A stretch of 64,000 bases of DNA, from contig OZ025242.1 of NCBI GenBank assembly GCA_964019155.1, positions 21,676,092 to 21,740,091 on the forward strand, given 5' to 3'. The notes below the pieces were generated by a model that saw nothing but the letters and a program-made list of their open reading frames with translations, did not search any database and was not told where the DNA came from. This stretch comes from Osedax fenrisi. Lineage: Eukaryota > Annelida > Polychaeta > Sabellida > Siboglinidae. Positions 47,141 to 60,629 of the stretch are shown piece after piece. Both the position numbers and the translations under genes were made by a program. How positions within the stretch are numbered: position 1 is the first letter of the stretch; each line of letters opens with the position of its first letter.

Positions 47141-47439
47141 ATTTAATTTTGTTTACTATTTTTGTTTTATACATTGTATATGTATATTAGTCATTATAGA
47201 AGTTAACTATTATAAAATGAAACTATACCAAATTGAAAAAATATAAAGTATTATATTTTATATAGGAAGAATCATATATATAAATAAATAAATAAATATT
47301 GTTTATTGATATATAACAGTTCGTATGAAATAATAAATATAAGTTATAAATTGTAATGTATGATTTAATGTATAAATTTTAATGTTTAATGTATGGTTAT
47401 TTTAAATCTCAAAAGGCCATAGAGTTATGGTTACGTTGA

Positions 47440-47720
47440 GGTCCTTTTCTGGTCTATCGCCGGGGATTCTTTGCCGTTGCGTACGGTGTTGATGTCGTCG
47501 TTGTTTTCAGATTGTTGAATGTTGTTGTTATTGTTGTTATAGTTGTTAATTGTTGTTGTTGTTGTTGATATTGTTTTAGTATTGATGTCGTTGTAGTTTT
47601 TATATTGGTGTTGATGTTGTTGTTGTTTCTTGTATCGTCGTTGTTTTGTTGATTTCGTCGTTTTTCTTGCTGTTGGTTGTTGCTGATGTATTCGTAGTTG
47701 TAGTTGATTTCAGTTTTAAA
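47440..47720. repeat. GTT-rich trinucleotide repeat in the LINE 3' UTR
   Basis: Long imperfect (GTT)n/(GTC)n run on plus, which is (AAC)n on the LINE sense strand. It lies between the RT stop and the conserved 3' end (GGCCTTTTGAGATTTAAAAT in sense). Confidence 0.75.
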
Positions 47721-47826
47721 TAGGTGTTCGTTTTTGATTAAAAAGGATAAAAAGGAAAAAGGAGAAAGTAATTAAATTTTTAATTTTTTTTTATAGTTTA
47801 CCTAATATAATAATCTAATTATCTAA

Positions 47827-48734
47827 TTATAGATCCAGTTTAATTTTTGTCTTGAATTTATGTTTTTTATTGTTAATAACATCTTTATTAACCAAATAAT
47901 TCCACAGTTTCGGTCCAGTAATAAGGATACTATTCTGTATGTGTGTGTATTGTGTTTTTAAAATTATGTAAGTGTGACTATTTCTTGTTTTATAGTGTGT
48001 TTTGTTTAGTATGACATTTTTTTTAATGTTTATTGCTGTATTGTTTGTATAATGGTTGTACATTAGTATTATTAAGTTGAATTTAATTTATTTTTTTATT
48101 GGTAGTATATTGTTGGAGATGAATAGATTCTCTGTATGTTCTTGGTAATTTTTTTTTTGATAATACGAATTATTTTTTTTTGTGTAAGTTGTATAGATTT
48201 TATATTATTATTATATGTGTTTCCCCAAATATAATTTCCATAAGTTAGATGTGGTAAGCATATCTTATTGTATATAGTTATCAGAGTTTTAGTTTTAAGT
48301 TTTAAGTGGTTTAGAAAGTTTATTTGTTGAGTATATATTGAGTCTATAACATTTTTGAAATGTTCTTATTTATGTTTAATGTGTGTTTATGAAATTTAAG
48401 TTTATTATCAATTGTTATCCCCGGGTAATCGTATTCGTCTGTGTTTTTTATAATGTTGTTTTTAAATATTATGATATTGTCTGGGTATTTAGATGAGTTA
48501 AAGTTTCTGATTTCTGTTTTGGTAATATTAAGTTTAAGTTTATTATATTGAAACCATTTTTCAATCTTTAATAATGTTTTGTTAATATTGTTTCTCAGAA
48601 GTGTGTTGTTGTTTTCTGTAAATGTTATTGCTGATTCGTCTGCATATATAGTTAGTTTAGTATTGGGTATGTATGTAGTCTAGTAAGTCGTTGGTAGGAT
48701 ATATAGAATAAATAAAAGTGGCCAGAGGATAGAG
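47827..48734 (-). pseudogene. LINE reverse transcriptase, 3' part (after the MITE)
   Basis: Continues GSILWPLLFILYILP, then NTKLTIYADESAITFTEN, where the catalytic YADD is YADE. Then come FQYNKLKLNITKTEIRNF, YDYPGITIDNKLKFHKHTL, NKICLPHLTYGNYIWGNTYN and the C-terminal domain YKTRNSHTYIILKTQYTHIQ, GPKLWNYLVNKDVI. Several frame changes occur. Loss of the second catalytic Asp pair alone would inactivate it. Confidence 0.85.
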
Positions 48735-48742
48735 CCCTGCGG

Positions 48743-49799
48743 TAAGAGTGATTTTATTTTCCAGATGATACTGCTTCATATTAGATTCTAAAGACATGAT
48801 GCTCATGATACTATTTTATTAAACCATATACATTTTGGTTCATTAATGGTGGTGCGACGGAGGTTTTAAAAAAAAATTATTTAAAAAAAATAAATCTCGA
48901 AATATCGTTATTCCTATGTAATTATATTGTATATGTTTATAACAAATGTCCTTAAGGACATTTATTTGAATTCTGTACATTTTATTTGTATTTTATTTTA
49001 ATGGGTATATATATAATACTGAGTACTTTTTTAAATGCTATATTCTTCTAATATATAACATTAATATATAGTATATATTATCTATAGTATCCCTAATTAC
49101 AATAGTAGTTATTAGATAATTAATTTAAACAATAAAATAAATTTTATATATATAACAAATTTCTAAAAATTAGGCCACTTTGACTATTTATTAAAATTAT
49201 AAAGAGCTATTTTTTAAAATTTATAATTCTTGTATGTTTAAATATAACATCTTAAGATGAGGTAGAAAAAAAGTACCCCTCCACAGAAAAAATGGTAATT
49301 TGTTGATGATTTTTAACAAAATTAAAGAAATACTAGGGTATTTATTATTTTTTCGGCCAAATTGTAATATATAGTGATTAATTAATTGTTTTTTTATTAT
49401 ATATAATATAAATTTATCAAATATAACGATTATGTACAAAATTATGAGAGGTCAACAAAAATTCTGGAAAATCCTATAATTTGATAAAAAATCCTAGAAA
49501 TAAAATTATTTTTTTTATAAATTTTATATCATTCATAGGAACTATACACTTTACACATATTCTGAAAATGTTATGATTTTATCTTAATTATAAATGTGAA
49601 AAATATACATATTTGTTTTTTTTTTGAATTTTCCTATCTATTCTCATGTTAACTTTTTGTAAAGTGAACATGCCCTCGCACAGCAAATATTGACCTAAAA
49701 CAATAAAAAAATTGTTTGCGTATTCTCAATACTAAAATTTTGATGAATCATGTGAAGCAGCCGAATCCATCATCAACATCATGTTTAAAATCACTCTTA
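48743..49799. mobile_element. hAT-like MITE, 1,057 bp, 8-bp target duplication
   Basis: Starts TAAGAGTGATTTTA and ends TAAAATCACTCTTA, a perfect 14-bp terminal inverted repeat. CCCTGCGG lies on both sides (48735-48742 and 49800-49807). Removing the element and one copy restores the LINE sequence reading VPQGS, so the insertion point is certain. Looser inverted similarity continues (GATGATACTGCTTCAT against GATTCGGCTGCTTCAC). No transposase. An 8-bp duplication fits hAT; the TIR is not a textbook hAT end. Confidence 0.85.
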
Positions 49800-50470
49800 C
49801 CCTGCGGGACACCAATATTATTATGTTTACTATTTGATTTTTCCGATTTAAATGTTGTTGTTTGTTTCCTATTTTGTAGATAATTTAATATGAGCTCGTG
49901 TGTTATTCCCCTAATTCCGTAATTTTTCAATTTTTCTAATAATATTCTGTGGTTAATAGTATCAAAAGCTTTGCTAAGATCGATGAATACTGTGTTAATG
50001 GCTTTATTTTTGTTTTTATGTATTATAATGTGATTGTACAAATCTAGTATTGCGTCGGTAGTATTATGTTTTTTTATAAATCCAAATTAATTTTGATTTA
50101 TAATATTGTTTTTAGTAATGAAGTCAATGAGTATATTATATATTATTCGTTCTAGTATTTTTGAAATATGTGCAAGAATTGATATAGGTCGGTAATTATT
50201 AATATCAGTGGTTTCATTTTTCTTAAATATTGGGGATATTATTGATGTTTTTAATTTTTCTGGGGAAGTTCCACTGGATATACATAAATTAAATATATGG
50301 CTTAGTGAAGAGTCGCTATAATCTTTTGTTATTTTTAATATTTTCATATTTAGATTGTCAGTATCGGTTGATATTTTTGATTTGTTGCTGCTTATAATTT
50401 GGTTTATTTCTTCAGTCGTGGTTGGTTTAAGGTATATTGATTTTTTTAGATTATATGATATTGGTATTTT
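49800..50470 (-). pseudogene. LINE reverse transcriptase, 5' part (before the MITE)
   Basis: Reads LSHIFNLCISSGTSPEKLKT, SIISPIFKKNETTDINNYRP and ISILAHISKILERIIYNIL, then, after a TAA near 50088, NTVFIDLSKAFDTINHRILL, KNYGIRGITHELILNYLQ and IGVPQG. FIDLSKAFDTI carries the first catalytic Asp. The frame is cut within GVPQG by the MITE, which adds a false tail. Only one or two lesions apart from the insertion suggest moderate age. Confidence 0.88.
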
Positions 50471-50544
50471 TCATATTGATTTGACTTGAATTGATTATTA
50501 ATTGATTGACTTATATTGATAAATTGATAATATATATATATATA

Positions 50545-51600
50545 TGCGTATCCGACAAAAACTTAACACATAACCCATTAAGAAAGAGTGTGTACATGTG
50601 AACTTTAGATACTTCGAACTTTGAATTCAAGTATCGAACTTTCGTAATTAGAACTTTTTATGCAATTATCGAACTTACGATAACATCTGTTTGAAAATAT
50701 AATTAATTTAACTTATCCAAAGTATCGGGTAGTCTCATACTGCAGTATCGGTTACCCAAAGAATCAATGTAGATATTAGATATTAAAAAACTAAAAATAA
50801 TAAAAATAAATTAGCCACCTATGGAAATAATAACATTTATTTATACACAGATTATGTAAGAGATATATAGATTAATATTTATATCTATAATACAAATAAC
50901 AAAATAAATTAAAAATTATGATTAAAATGAAACATACAAAGTATCGTTTGTGCTCGGTTATATCTAATAAGAGTCTCAATATGGTTTGAACCCATTACGT
51001 AATAGTCTTGCTTCGTTTTATGTTTGTAGAGTAAAACTCTCGGGTAGGCTTATTTTACCCAAAGCACGGCTCTATCAAAATCCTTAGCGTACTTTATATA
51101 CAAGTATCGATACTTCAAAAATGGTGTACGAAATATTATCGATACTTCAACAATTTTGTTCGAACAATTATCAATACTTCAAAAAGTGAGTTCGAACAAG
51201 TATCAATACTTCAAAAAGTTAGTTTATTTACGGCTCTAGTATATACACATATGTGTGATTTGTATTATCTACAATGGATTATTTATTTATAATCATAATT
51301 ATATATATATAAATTAATTTATATGACAACACTTAACATAAGTTGGACAACCATCAGCCTAAAGTGGCAACATTTATATGTTATCAATACTGTTATGATA
51401 ATATCTACGTGCACTAATTTATAACTATGTCAAATCTTACTCTTAAATCGTGCATTAGTGTGCGAGTTTATAAAAAACTATCATTATATATTATGTCCAT
51501 ATATCCATAGTATTAAAATATCGTTAACATAACGAAATTTCATAAATAGAGTATAGTAGTGCTTTTTGTAATGTAATGGATTCAATAATTTCACATCAAT
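50545..51600 (+). repeat. Dispersed repeat R1, third copy
   Basis: Collinear with 33690-34880: AACTTAACACATAACCCATTA at the left and GGATTCAATAATTTCACA at the right. The GC-richer centre (50930-51080) keeps most of the minus-strand phrase AYPRVLLYKHKTKQDYYV but has acquired a stop. Shorter left part and point differences show it is not part of the recent A/B duplication. Confidence 0.7.
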
Positions 51601-51700
51601 ACATATTATCGTAAATTAATACTATTGCCGTATCTAGACGGACTAGTTACTAGTGGAAAACAACTAATACTGAAAATGGCATTAATGAAATAATCAGTAT

Positions 51701-51731
<31 letters not shown>

Positions 51732-51759
51732 AACATATATATATATATATATATATTAG

Positions 51760-52260
51760 CCTAACCCGACCCTGCGTTGCTCGGTATTTAGATTAATAGC
51801 CTATATATTATTTATTAATTATAGCCATTTATGATTCTGTATTGCATAAAAAACAGTGAAAAAGTTAAAGTATTATAAACGATATGGGTGTGGCTAATAT
51901 ATTTGTGAAGGGTGATTGATTATTTATATTGTTTTTATATATTAGTGTAATAATATCGATTATATTATTGATAATATATTATATTTATTGTATAATATGT
52001 ATTTAATATGTAGATGTGTTTAATGTGAATATATCTTAAAGATGTTATTGATTTTAATTTTATTTACATTTTATTATAATATATATATATATATATATAT
52101 ACATATATTTATACATTAATAATGATAAATTAACATTATACTAAACATAAACATTTTAAATTTAAATATATTACTAAATAATAACTTATAATTACTTTAT
52201 TATCATTAATTATATTATCATTATTATTTATTGGATACATTTAGCATTTTAATTATTTGT
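51760..52260 (+). repeat. R2 copy with GC-rich head
   Basis: Head CCCGACCCTGCGTTGCTCGG, then TTAATTATAGCCATTTATG, ACAGTGAAAAAGTTAAAG, GATATGGGTGTGGCTAATAT and ATGTTATTGATTTTAATTTT. This is the most complete R2 copy and shows that the GC-rich head and the 400-bp AT-rich body form one unit. Confidence 0.7.
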
Positions 52261-52696
52261 ATTAACTAAATATTATGAAAGTACATACATTTAAATATAG
52301 ATACATCTTATGATATGCAAGAAGACTGCCGAATCAGTTTTTCATTTCAGCGTATCTAATTGAAATGATTAAGGTGGCCACCTAATGCGGGTAATGTGGC
52401 CACCTGAAAATATGGAATTAATCCACTAGATGTCATTACTTTATATCAAATATAGTCCAATGATATCACATCAAGTATAATCTTAAATACACACGCAATT
52501 ATTTTAACTTTATAAATTACTATATTCATTAATAGGCTATATCCTTGTATACCATTACACTTACTTATCATATTATTAATATAGAAAAAGCAATTTCATC
52601 AGTAAATGACTGTCTGTCATAACAATATGGCGATAAAATACCTAGATAAATAGTAATTTAGAAAGATATCGTTATATAACTAATTTATATTATCTG

Positions 52697-52751
<55 letters not shown>
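52261..52751. other. Intergenic, (TA)n at the right end
   Basis: A GC-richer patch (AAGGTGGCCACCTAATGCG / GTGGCCACCTGAAAATATGG at 52370-52415) holds GTGGCCACCT twice. No gene recognised. (TA)n at about 52700-52750. Confidence 0.45.
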
Positions 52752-52754
<3 letters not shown>

Positions 52755-52872
52755 ATTCGTATTTATTTTTATATGATATGATTTTAATATATATTGGTGT
52801 AATATATTTAATATGTATATACAATTATATATATATATATATATATAATATATATATTATATAAAATATATA

Positions 52873-52905
<33 letters not shown>

Positions 52906-53034
52906 AATGGTTCTATATATAATGGTATATATACCACTATATAAATAACCATTTATATATATAATGTTATACATATATTAAATATATTACACCTATATAT
53001 ATTAAAATTATATCATATCAAAATAAATACAAAT
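52752..53034. repeat. 283-bp near-perfect palindrome
   Basis: The left arm starts TTGTATTCGTATTTATTTTT and contains GGTGTAATATATTTAATATG. The right arm carries the reverse complements (CATATTAAATATATTACACC-like and AAAATAAATACAAAT). Arms are about 110 nt or more with roughly 90 percent pairing by eye. The centre is (TA)n with a second small palindrome (AATGGTATATATACCACT). It would extrude as a cruciform or fold as a hairpin RNA; it could also be a palindromic MITE. Confidence 0.8.
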
Positions 53035-53169
53035 TATTTATATATTTACATAATATGAGGTAAAAAAAAAGTTAAATGTAATATACAAATAAGCCACTGA
53101 ACAAGTATAAATGGAATATATAAATACGATTATAAAGCATAGTTAAATTAAATACATTAAATAAAATTA

Positions 53170-54143
53170 AGTTTATTAAATTCTTATTATTATTTGTTAT
53201 ATTTTGTAAATTATTTAGTGTTTTCCATATATTTGATGATGTTAAATTAGAATATTATAGTTGCTTAGCTTTACGTAAATAATTAGTACATTTATTTCTA
53301 GCATTAATATAAACATATCTATTTATTAATGAGTTATCATTAATACATTTTTTATATAAAATATCTTTTTTATGCATCATTTTTTAAATTTTATTATCAA
53401 TCCATGGTGAATATTTAAATTTAGGTTAATTAGGTTACACCTAGTGTTAATTTTTACTAATGGGTAATTATCATGATAAACTTTTGTAATTGTATTAATA
53501 AAATCAATAAAACTAGATTTAATGTCATCATTATCAAGTATAGATGACCAATCGTAGTTTATTAGAACATTTTGTTAATATTATTTGTAGTGATCTAATA
53601 AACAAAGTTGTGTGTTTATTTTTAGTTTTATTAATATTAATACTAAAATGATTTTTATATAAGACAATAATAGGTAAATTTTCAGATACATCCGACATTG
53701 AAAGACCATTTATATATGGTATATTATTATTATTAGTATAAATATTATCGATAATAGATTAAGATGTATAAGTAATACGAATACATTTATTTATCGACGG
53801 GTGATAACCAAATTGATCAATATTATCAATGAAATCTTTAATATTTTTATTATTATTATGTTTAAAAATATCAATATTAAAATCTCCGCATAAATAAACT
53901 GTTTTATTATGTGATATACTCTGGAAATAATTTGAAATAATATTTGTAAGAGAATCAATTTTAGAATATGGTGACCTATATATTCTACTTAATATTATAT
54001 TTGTATTATTATAAATAAGTTCAATAGTACATATATCAATTAAATTATCTTAAAAGTTTGATTATGTAATATATTAATATTTAAGTTATTGTTTATATAA
54101 ATGGCAACACCACAACCACTTTTATTATTTCTTATTGTATACA
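53170..54143 (-). pseudogene. LINE endonuclease and EN-RT linker fragment, minus strand
   Basis: Minus strand from 54130: NNKSGCGVAIYINNN, RYMCTIELIYNNTNII-type, VYLCGDFNIDIFKHN, HPSINKCIRITYTS and, at about 53700, INGLSMSDVSENLPIIV, which keeps SD but has lost the His. Then the linker KYSPWIDNKI, MMHKKDILYKKCINDNS, RYVYINARNKCTNYLRKAKQ and NIWKTLNNLQN. It is the part of ORF2 missing from the 36.6-kb copy. It ends exactly where block B begins. Confidence 0.8.
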
Positions 54144-54145
54144 TT

Positions 54146-55115
54146 ATTTATTTATACACCATTATATAAAATCACTTCTAAATAGTATTTTAAGACCTAT
54201 TTTATTCGTCCGGGCAGGGATTGAACCCTCATCCTAATATCTACGTATCTGATGCACTATTCAACGTACCCATAGAAAATATATCCGTGTATACACAAAC
54301 AGTTAAAACTACATTACTATGTTTATTATACGTATACTTATAGTTTAAACATATAGGTTAAAGTACACATTGTAATATTGTCTATATCTCCACAAATATC
54401 AATATTTGAATTAGTTGTGTTTATTGTATTCGTGTTAGCGGCCTTTCACTTTCCTATTTATAGATAATGACGTCATCACATATTCACAAAATAATTACAT
54501 ATATTATATTATCATATGTATATCTATTTTAACACATAGTTAGCTGTATAATCATCTATATATATAGTGAAGTATAAAGTATCAGTAGGATATCTGCAGG
54601 TATCTGAGACGAACACATCTTTTTACGTAGAACTATTGATCATGCGAGTGACTGTGAACGGGGTCCTATACACCAACTATACAGACAGACAGACAAACTA
54701 TTCAACACTAAGTGTCACTTAAACTATGAAGAGATTACAAAACATTTTCATTAATCAAGCAGCAATCGTTTTATTTATAAATCTAAAGAGATATATGTTA
54801 CTAGCAATACATAACTCTTAGTCATTTATGTAGTGTTAAATGTTTGTATATACATAGTTATATTTTCTATGGATAAGTTGAATAGTGAATCAGATACGTA
54901 GATATAAGGATGAGGGTTCAATCCCTGTCCGGACGAATAAAATAGGTCTTAAAATAATATTTAGAAGTGATTTATATAAAGGTGTATAAATAAAGAATTG
55001 CTTCTCGTTAAAACCATGGATGCATTAACACGAGAACGGCTATGAAGGGATATTAAATCCACTTGGATATAAGTTTAAACCTTCATATAAGTTCCTGGAT
55101 GGTATGAAAGGACTT
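54146..55115. repeat. Foldback SINE pair, block B copy (left arm truncated)
   Basis: The left SINE arm keeps only 54146-54250 (B box in reverse near 54217-54228). The right arm is complete at 54880-55115 with B box GGGTTCAATCCC at 54914-54925. The core with TGACGTCA and the 31-codon frame is retained. The truncation coincides with the duplication breakpoint. Confidence 0.65.
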
Positions 55116-55509
55116 CACCAAAATAATAACATAATGATATAATTGTTATATGATAATAACACTTTCTGTTTACACTATTATTAATATAAGACATGTTTAT
55201 TTTCTAGTTAATATAATCTATAAGAATCACTATAAAGATGAGTAATTTATTATTTATTTTTATATATACTAATTATACTATATTATATCTATCTAATAAA
55301 ATTATTATTTTTAATTTACATATATTAATATACATATAATTTAGAAATTTAGAATTGTTTATTTATAAAATACATTCAAGATTCACGCCTGAGTGATTTT
55401 GCTCTATAATATTATAAATAAATGTATATCTAAATATATAGTATATTCATATATGACTTTAATTGTGTATAGTGTGTATATTAATTAAATAAGTAAAATA
55501 ATATTAAAA

Positions 55510-57605
55510 ATTATGACGATCAATTTATAAAAATTGTTGATAATCAGAATGTTGTGATTGAAAATCAACAACAAATTATAAATAAATTAATGGAATTAAA
55601 TGATAAACAAATTGATATGATTAAAGTTTTAGAAGACAAAATTAATAATACAATTAATACAAATATAATGATATTTTCTGAAGCAACAAAAAAAGATATT
55701 AAAGAAACATTAACAAATAATATAATACATACAGTTATAAATACTATAAAACTTAATAATACTATAAATAATAATAATAAATCTGTAATATTTATAATAT
55801 ACAAAATATTAATGACAAAAATGTAATGAGTCGTAATAAATTAGAACTTAATAATATTAATGAAATACTGCAATCAATAAATATACAATCTAAAATAATA
55901 AATATACATAGAGTTGGAAAATATATTGAAGATAATGATAAGTCTAGACCAGTTAAAATAACACTAGAATCAGAAAATGATAAAAATAATATCATATATA
56001 ATACATTTAAAAAAAGATACTAATTTTAAATATATTGGTATATCTTTAGTATATAGCAAATATGAATTTTCTACTATTAAAAATGTGTATAATGAAGCAA
56101 TTGAGAAATCGGTTAATGGACACAAATTTAAACTTAAAATTAATGGTTTTAATTTTAGAATAGTAGATACATTGGATAATGAATACTATTAACAATATTT
56201 CATTTATTCAGAATATAAATCAAATTAATGAGATGGATAATGTATTTGACTATATACATAATAATACTGAATTGTTATTTGAATCTAATATAGGTAATGA
56301 CTTTATATTGAATGACAATAATAAAAATAATTGTAAATATTATAAAATAGATGATCTAAACAATGACATTTAAACCAATGATTTTGGTTTATCGATATTT
56401 CTTTTGAATTCTAGAAGTTTTAGATCAAACTTTGATAATATAATTCAATTGTTAACAGAAATAAAATACAATTTTCATTTTATTATATTTACTGAAACGT
56501 GACTTACATTGCATGATATTGATATATATATATATATATATATGTGTGTATAAAATTCCTAATTATACTTCTATTCATACAATAAGAAATAATAAACGTG
56601 GTGGTGGTGTTGCCATTTATATAAACAATAAATTAAATATTAATATATTACATAATCTAACCTTTACTATTGATAATTTAATTGATATATGTACTATTGA
56701 ACATATTTATAATAATAATAATATAATATTAAGTAGTATATATAGACCACCAGATTCTAATATTGATTCTTTTACAAATATTATTTCAAATTATTTACAG
56801 AGTATATCACATAATAAAACAGTTTATTTATGCGGAGATTTTAATATTGATATTTTTAAACATAATATTAATAAACATATTAAAGATTTCATTGATAATA
56901 TTTACCAATATGGTTATCACCCATTGATAAATAAATGTACTCGTATTACTTATACATCTTAATCTATTATTGATAATATGTATACTAATAATAATAATAG
57001 ACCATATATATGTAATCATTAATTCAAAAAAAATAATATAATCAAAGGTATTAGGTATTCAGGTGCAACTCCATTTTTTTTTATTTTTAACAATTTATAT
57101 ATAGTTATATCATACTTTCTCTCTTTTTAGAGTAATTTTTTAAATTATTAATTATATGTATATTTTATTTATTTTATGAGAATCTAGATTATCCAAAAAT
57201 ATGATGATTGGGGAAATTCTAGTAAAAACTATAACTTGTTTAATAAGTTCCCCATTATTCCTTGCCTGTTGGAGAAGAATGATAAATCTGATTTATTTAT
57301 TTATTTATATATAAATGGTCTTTTAATGAAGGATGTATCTTATCATTTACCTATTATTATCATTACTTTGATTTGCAATACGTATAAAGTATTTGTGGTA
57401 GATTTGTATTGCTATTTTTATTACTGATATCTTAGATAGAAAATGTATTAGAAAATATTTTATTTAATATTATTTTAATTTTATATCTGATTTTTACCCT
57501 TATAATCACATTGAGTGAACGACTTGATAAACTATTGTATTAAATACATACATAAATAAATAAATAAATAAATAAATACATAAATAAATAAATAATTTAA
57601 TTAAT
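55510..57605 (+). mobile_element. LINE copy (block B), internally deleted
   Basis: Same structure as 36640-38760: ORF1 relic (55520-56192), ORF2 endonuclease relic (56179-57430), RT deleted, 3' end with (AAAT)n tail at 57545-57600. The (TA)n inside ORF2 is shorter than in A and puts the two endonuclease halves in different frames. The SDH position again reads SYHLP. Confidence 0.8.
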
Positions 57606-58806
57606 GTCTTTTATATGTATAGAAGAAGATATATATATATATATATATATATAATCATACCATATTTATTAGACATTTCTTGCAGAATAATAACCATTTG
57701 GAGGAAAATGTCATGTCCACCAAATAGTTAGGGCAATAATTTATCACTTTTGGTATAAATTTGACTTATAATAAATTTATATCATTAATATATAAACTAT
57801 ATTTATATATTATTTATTAATTATATTAAAATCTAGAGAATAATTGGGTTTAAATAGTGATTGAATTAACACTATGTATATATTGGATCCATAAATATAA
57901 CTATTTAGTAGATATACCAATTGTAATGAAATATACAGTATTATTGGATATGTGTTTATAGAGTGTTGATACATTTACAATTTATATTACTCATGGATCA
58001 TATATATTACATAACAAATACAAGTTTACATTTATAATCAATATATATTTTAAATTAATTAATTTATATATTTAAAAATAATTTCGCGAGCGCGTAATTT
58101 TTTCTTATCATTAAATATAGACCACAACTTAGAAAATAGTAAAGTTAGAGCGAATTAATTATGCATACAGTCTATAAAAAATAAATCTTAATATTGCCCA
58201 CAAAATCATGATTTATGCATAAATTATACATAATATATTATTGGTAGACATTATTTATATATGTTTTTTTATTATTGATTATTTTGAAAAAATAATTAAA
58301 TAAATGCAAAGAGTGTCATAATTAATTAATATGTTAATTTTAGCTTCAAATCTATCTTTTAAAAACTGCCCTCCATATGATTATATTTTGCATCGTCTAC
58401 CAAATGGTTATATAATATGTTTTATATAATGAATATTTGCTTCGAAAATTGAAAATAATATAATAATTTCTTTTTAATTTTCTTCTATCTATATATATAT
58501 AGGACATATAGTCCTATATATATTTTATAAAGTCAGTTTTCTCATATTGCTTTATTCGTTACAGAAACCCTAACATATATAAAGTCGTTAAATACATATA
58601 ATAATAATAATAATAACAGATGAGATGTTACCTCTCAGTATCAATTACGATATTGCTTCGTCGAGGGCCGAATGGTAAAGGAAGCCTATTGGGAATAAAA
58701 GGGGCGTTCCCAACCTGTTACCCTTTTCCAATCATATTAATAATAGATAATAATAGTATATAGTACTAAATATATATTTAATATATTGTACAAAACCATA
58801 TATCAT

Positions 58807-58854
<48 letters not shown>

Positions 58855-59149
58855 TATATAAATACATATTATGTTAGATAAACATTATATTTTATAAATA
58901 CGTAATATAAATAAATATTTAATAACTACTCATTGTATAAAATTGTTCTTCCAAATAATTGTTTGCTAAAATTTGAAGAAAAAAACTATTACATAATATA
59001 TTAGAGTAATTAATTAATTATTTAAAAAAAAATGTACTCAATATTATAGACAATTTGTATCCTATCTAGCCCATTTAAAAGTTTAAGCGTTAATTAAAAT
59101 GACCACAACCCACTTATCGGACACTACCCCCTTCCTTCCCTTACTGTTT
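57606..59149. other. AT-rich region matching 38761-40299; no gene seen
   Basis: Contains the same ACCATTTGGAGG repeat and the GC-richer patch at 58620-58725 (CGTCGAGGGCCGAATGG, GGGGCGTTCCCAACC), which is almost unchanged between copies. No gene identified. Confidence 0.5.
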
Positions 59150-59770
59150 TAAACTTTATTTAGTCACCGAAAATTTAAAAAAATATATAAATTATTATAA
59201 ACTATATATATCATTTATATAAATAAATAATTATCACGAAATATTGGCTATTTATCTGAAATAAATTTGATACTTTGAATACACTTTAAATTGTGTAATC
59301 TTAAATATTAAATATAGATTTTAATAATTTAATAAAATATTTAATAAAAATAATTAAAATTCTAAATTTATCTAATAGCTAATAATTATAATATAATCAA
59401 TAATATTAAAGTAATTATAAGTTATTATTTAGTAATATATTTAATTTTAAAATTCTTATGTTTATTATAATGTTAATTATTCATTATTAATCTATATGTA
59501 TTATAATAAAATTTAAATGAAATTAAAATCTATATTATCTTTATGATATATATATCACACTTGATGTATATATACACATTAAACACATATACCTATTCGA
59601 TACATATTATACAATAAATATAATATATTATCAATAATATAATCGATATTATTACACTAATATATAAAAACAATATAAATAATCAATCACCCTTCACAAA
59701 TATATTAGACACACCCATATCGTTTATAATAATTTAACTTTTTCACTGTATTGTATTAAGATTTACTAAC
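59150..59770 (-). repeat. R2 copy upstream of the peptide gene (block B)
   Basis: As in block A: AACTTTTTCACTGTATTG near 59740 and CACACCCATATCGTTTATAA near 59710, reverse complement of R2. Confidence 0.7.
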
Positions 59771-59800
59771 AACCTTATAAGGAATTTACATATAAATATG

Positions 59801-59926
59801 TGCACGTAATATTATTAAATCACATGATATTATTAAACCACGTGATATTTTCATTACTATATATAACATAGTCTGTCTGTTACCTGCATTACGAATATTA
59901 CACGTCAATAACTCACTGATTAAGGT
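59801..59926 (+). promoter_or_regulatory. Promoter and non-coding first exon of copy B
   Basis: Same three phased elements, starting about 59803. The octamer-like ATTTGCAT of A and C is ATTTTCAT here. TATATATAAC at about 59858-59867. The leader exon ends TTAAG at 59924 before GTACAC. The leader intron ends AAACAG at 60227, before G-ATG. Confidence 0.6.
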
Positions 59927-60228
59927 ACACTGTTATATTAGTATATTATTCTTAGATACATTCATTGTTTTGTATATAGTAAATCATATTAATATTAATA
60001 ATGATATAATAATATACTTTACTATATTGGTAGGCCTACTATTAATAACTATGTTTATTTATTCCTATTCATTTTTCTAACAGGAAGATATCTCGACAAG
60101 TTCATAAAAACTTATATATCTATCTGGGTTTATTCTCGTTTATTACGATGAACCAATCTGATTATTATTATATTATTTGAATACTTCACTGTTAAATATA
60201 TTATATACTACCGATGATATTAAACAGG

Positions 60229-60589
60229 ATGAGGTTATTACCCGTAGTGCTATTGTTGACGATAGCCTATTGTTGTGTGTATGCGAGTTCACAAGAAGAG
60301 GAGGACAACCAGGCCACAACAGCAGGTTAGTGTTCATTAATTATTATATAATAAATAATATCTTATTTATAATTACATATTTCAATTATATCATGTAATT
60401 TTATTTCATAAATTAATAAATGAAGTCAACATATAATATTATAATTAAATTAAATGTAACAAACACTATAATACTATCACTAATAGAATACACTGAAGCA
60501 CCAGAGATATATGAAGATGATATTATAAAGGCAGGAGGAAATATAACTGAACAAGTTAAAGATGTTGAAAACAGCACACTTTCAAAGAG

Positions 60590-60629
<40 letters not shown>

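Larger units (their letters stand above)
47280..50475 (-). mobile_element. LINE (Jockey/CR1-like), 5'-truncated, split by a hAT-like MITE
   Basis: The minus strand runs from YLKPTTTEEINQIISSNK at about 50420 through RT to a C-terminal domain ending at 47827. It continues through an AAC-rich 3' UTR (complement of GTTGTTGTT at 47460-47700) to AATAAA and a (TTTA)n tail at about 47281-47297. The element is interrupted by 48743-49799. It lacks ORF1 and the endonuclease. Confidence 0.85.

Noticed and set aside
60177..60398. 73-codon frame overlapping exon 1 of the peptide gene in another frame
   Set aside because: The spliced frame with a signal peptide, conserved donor and matching downstream exons explains the region; this is an overlapping shadow, as are its counterparts in the other copies.
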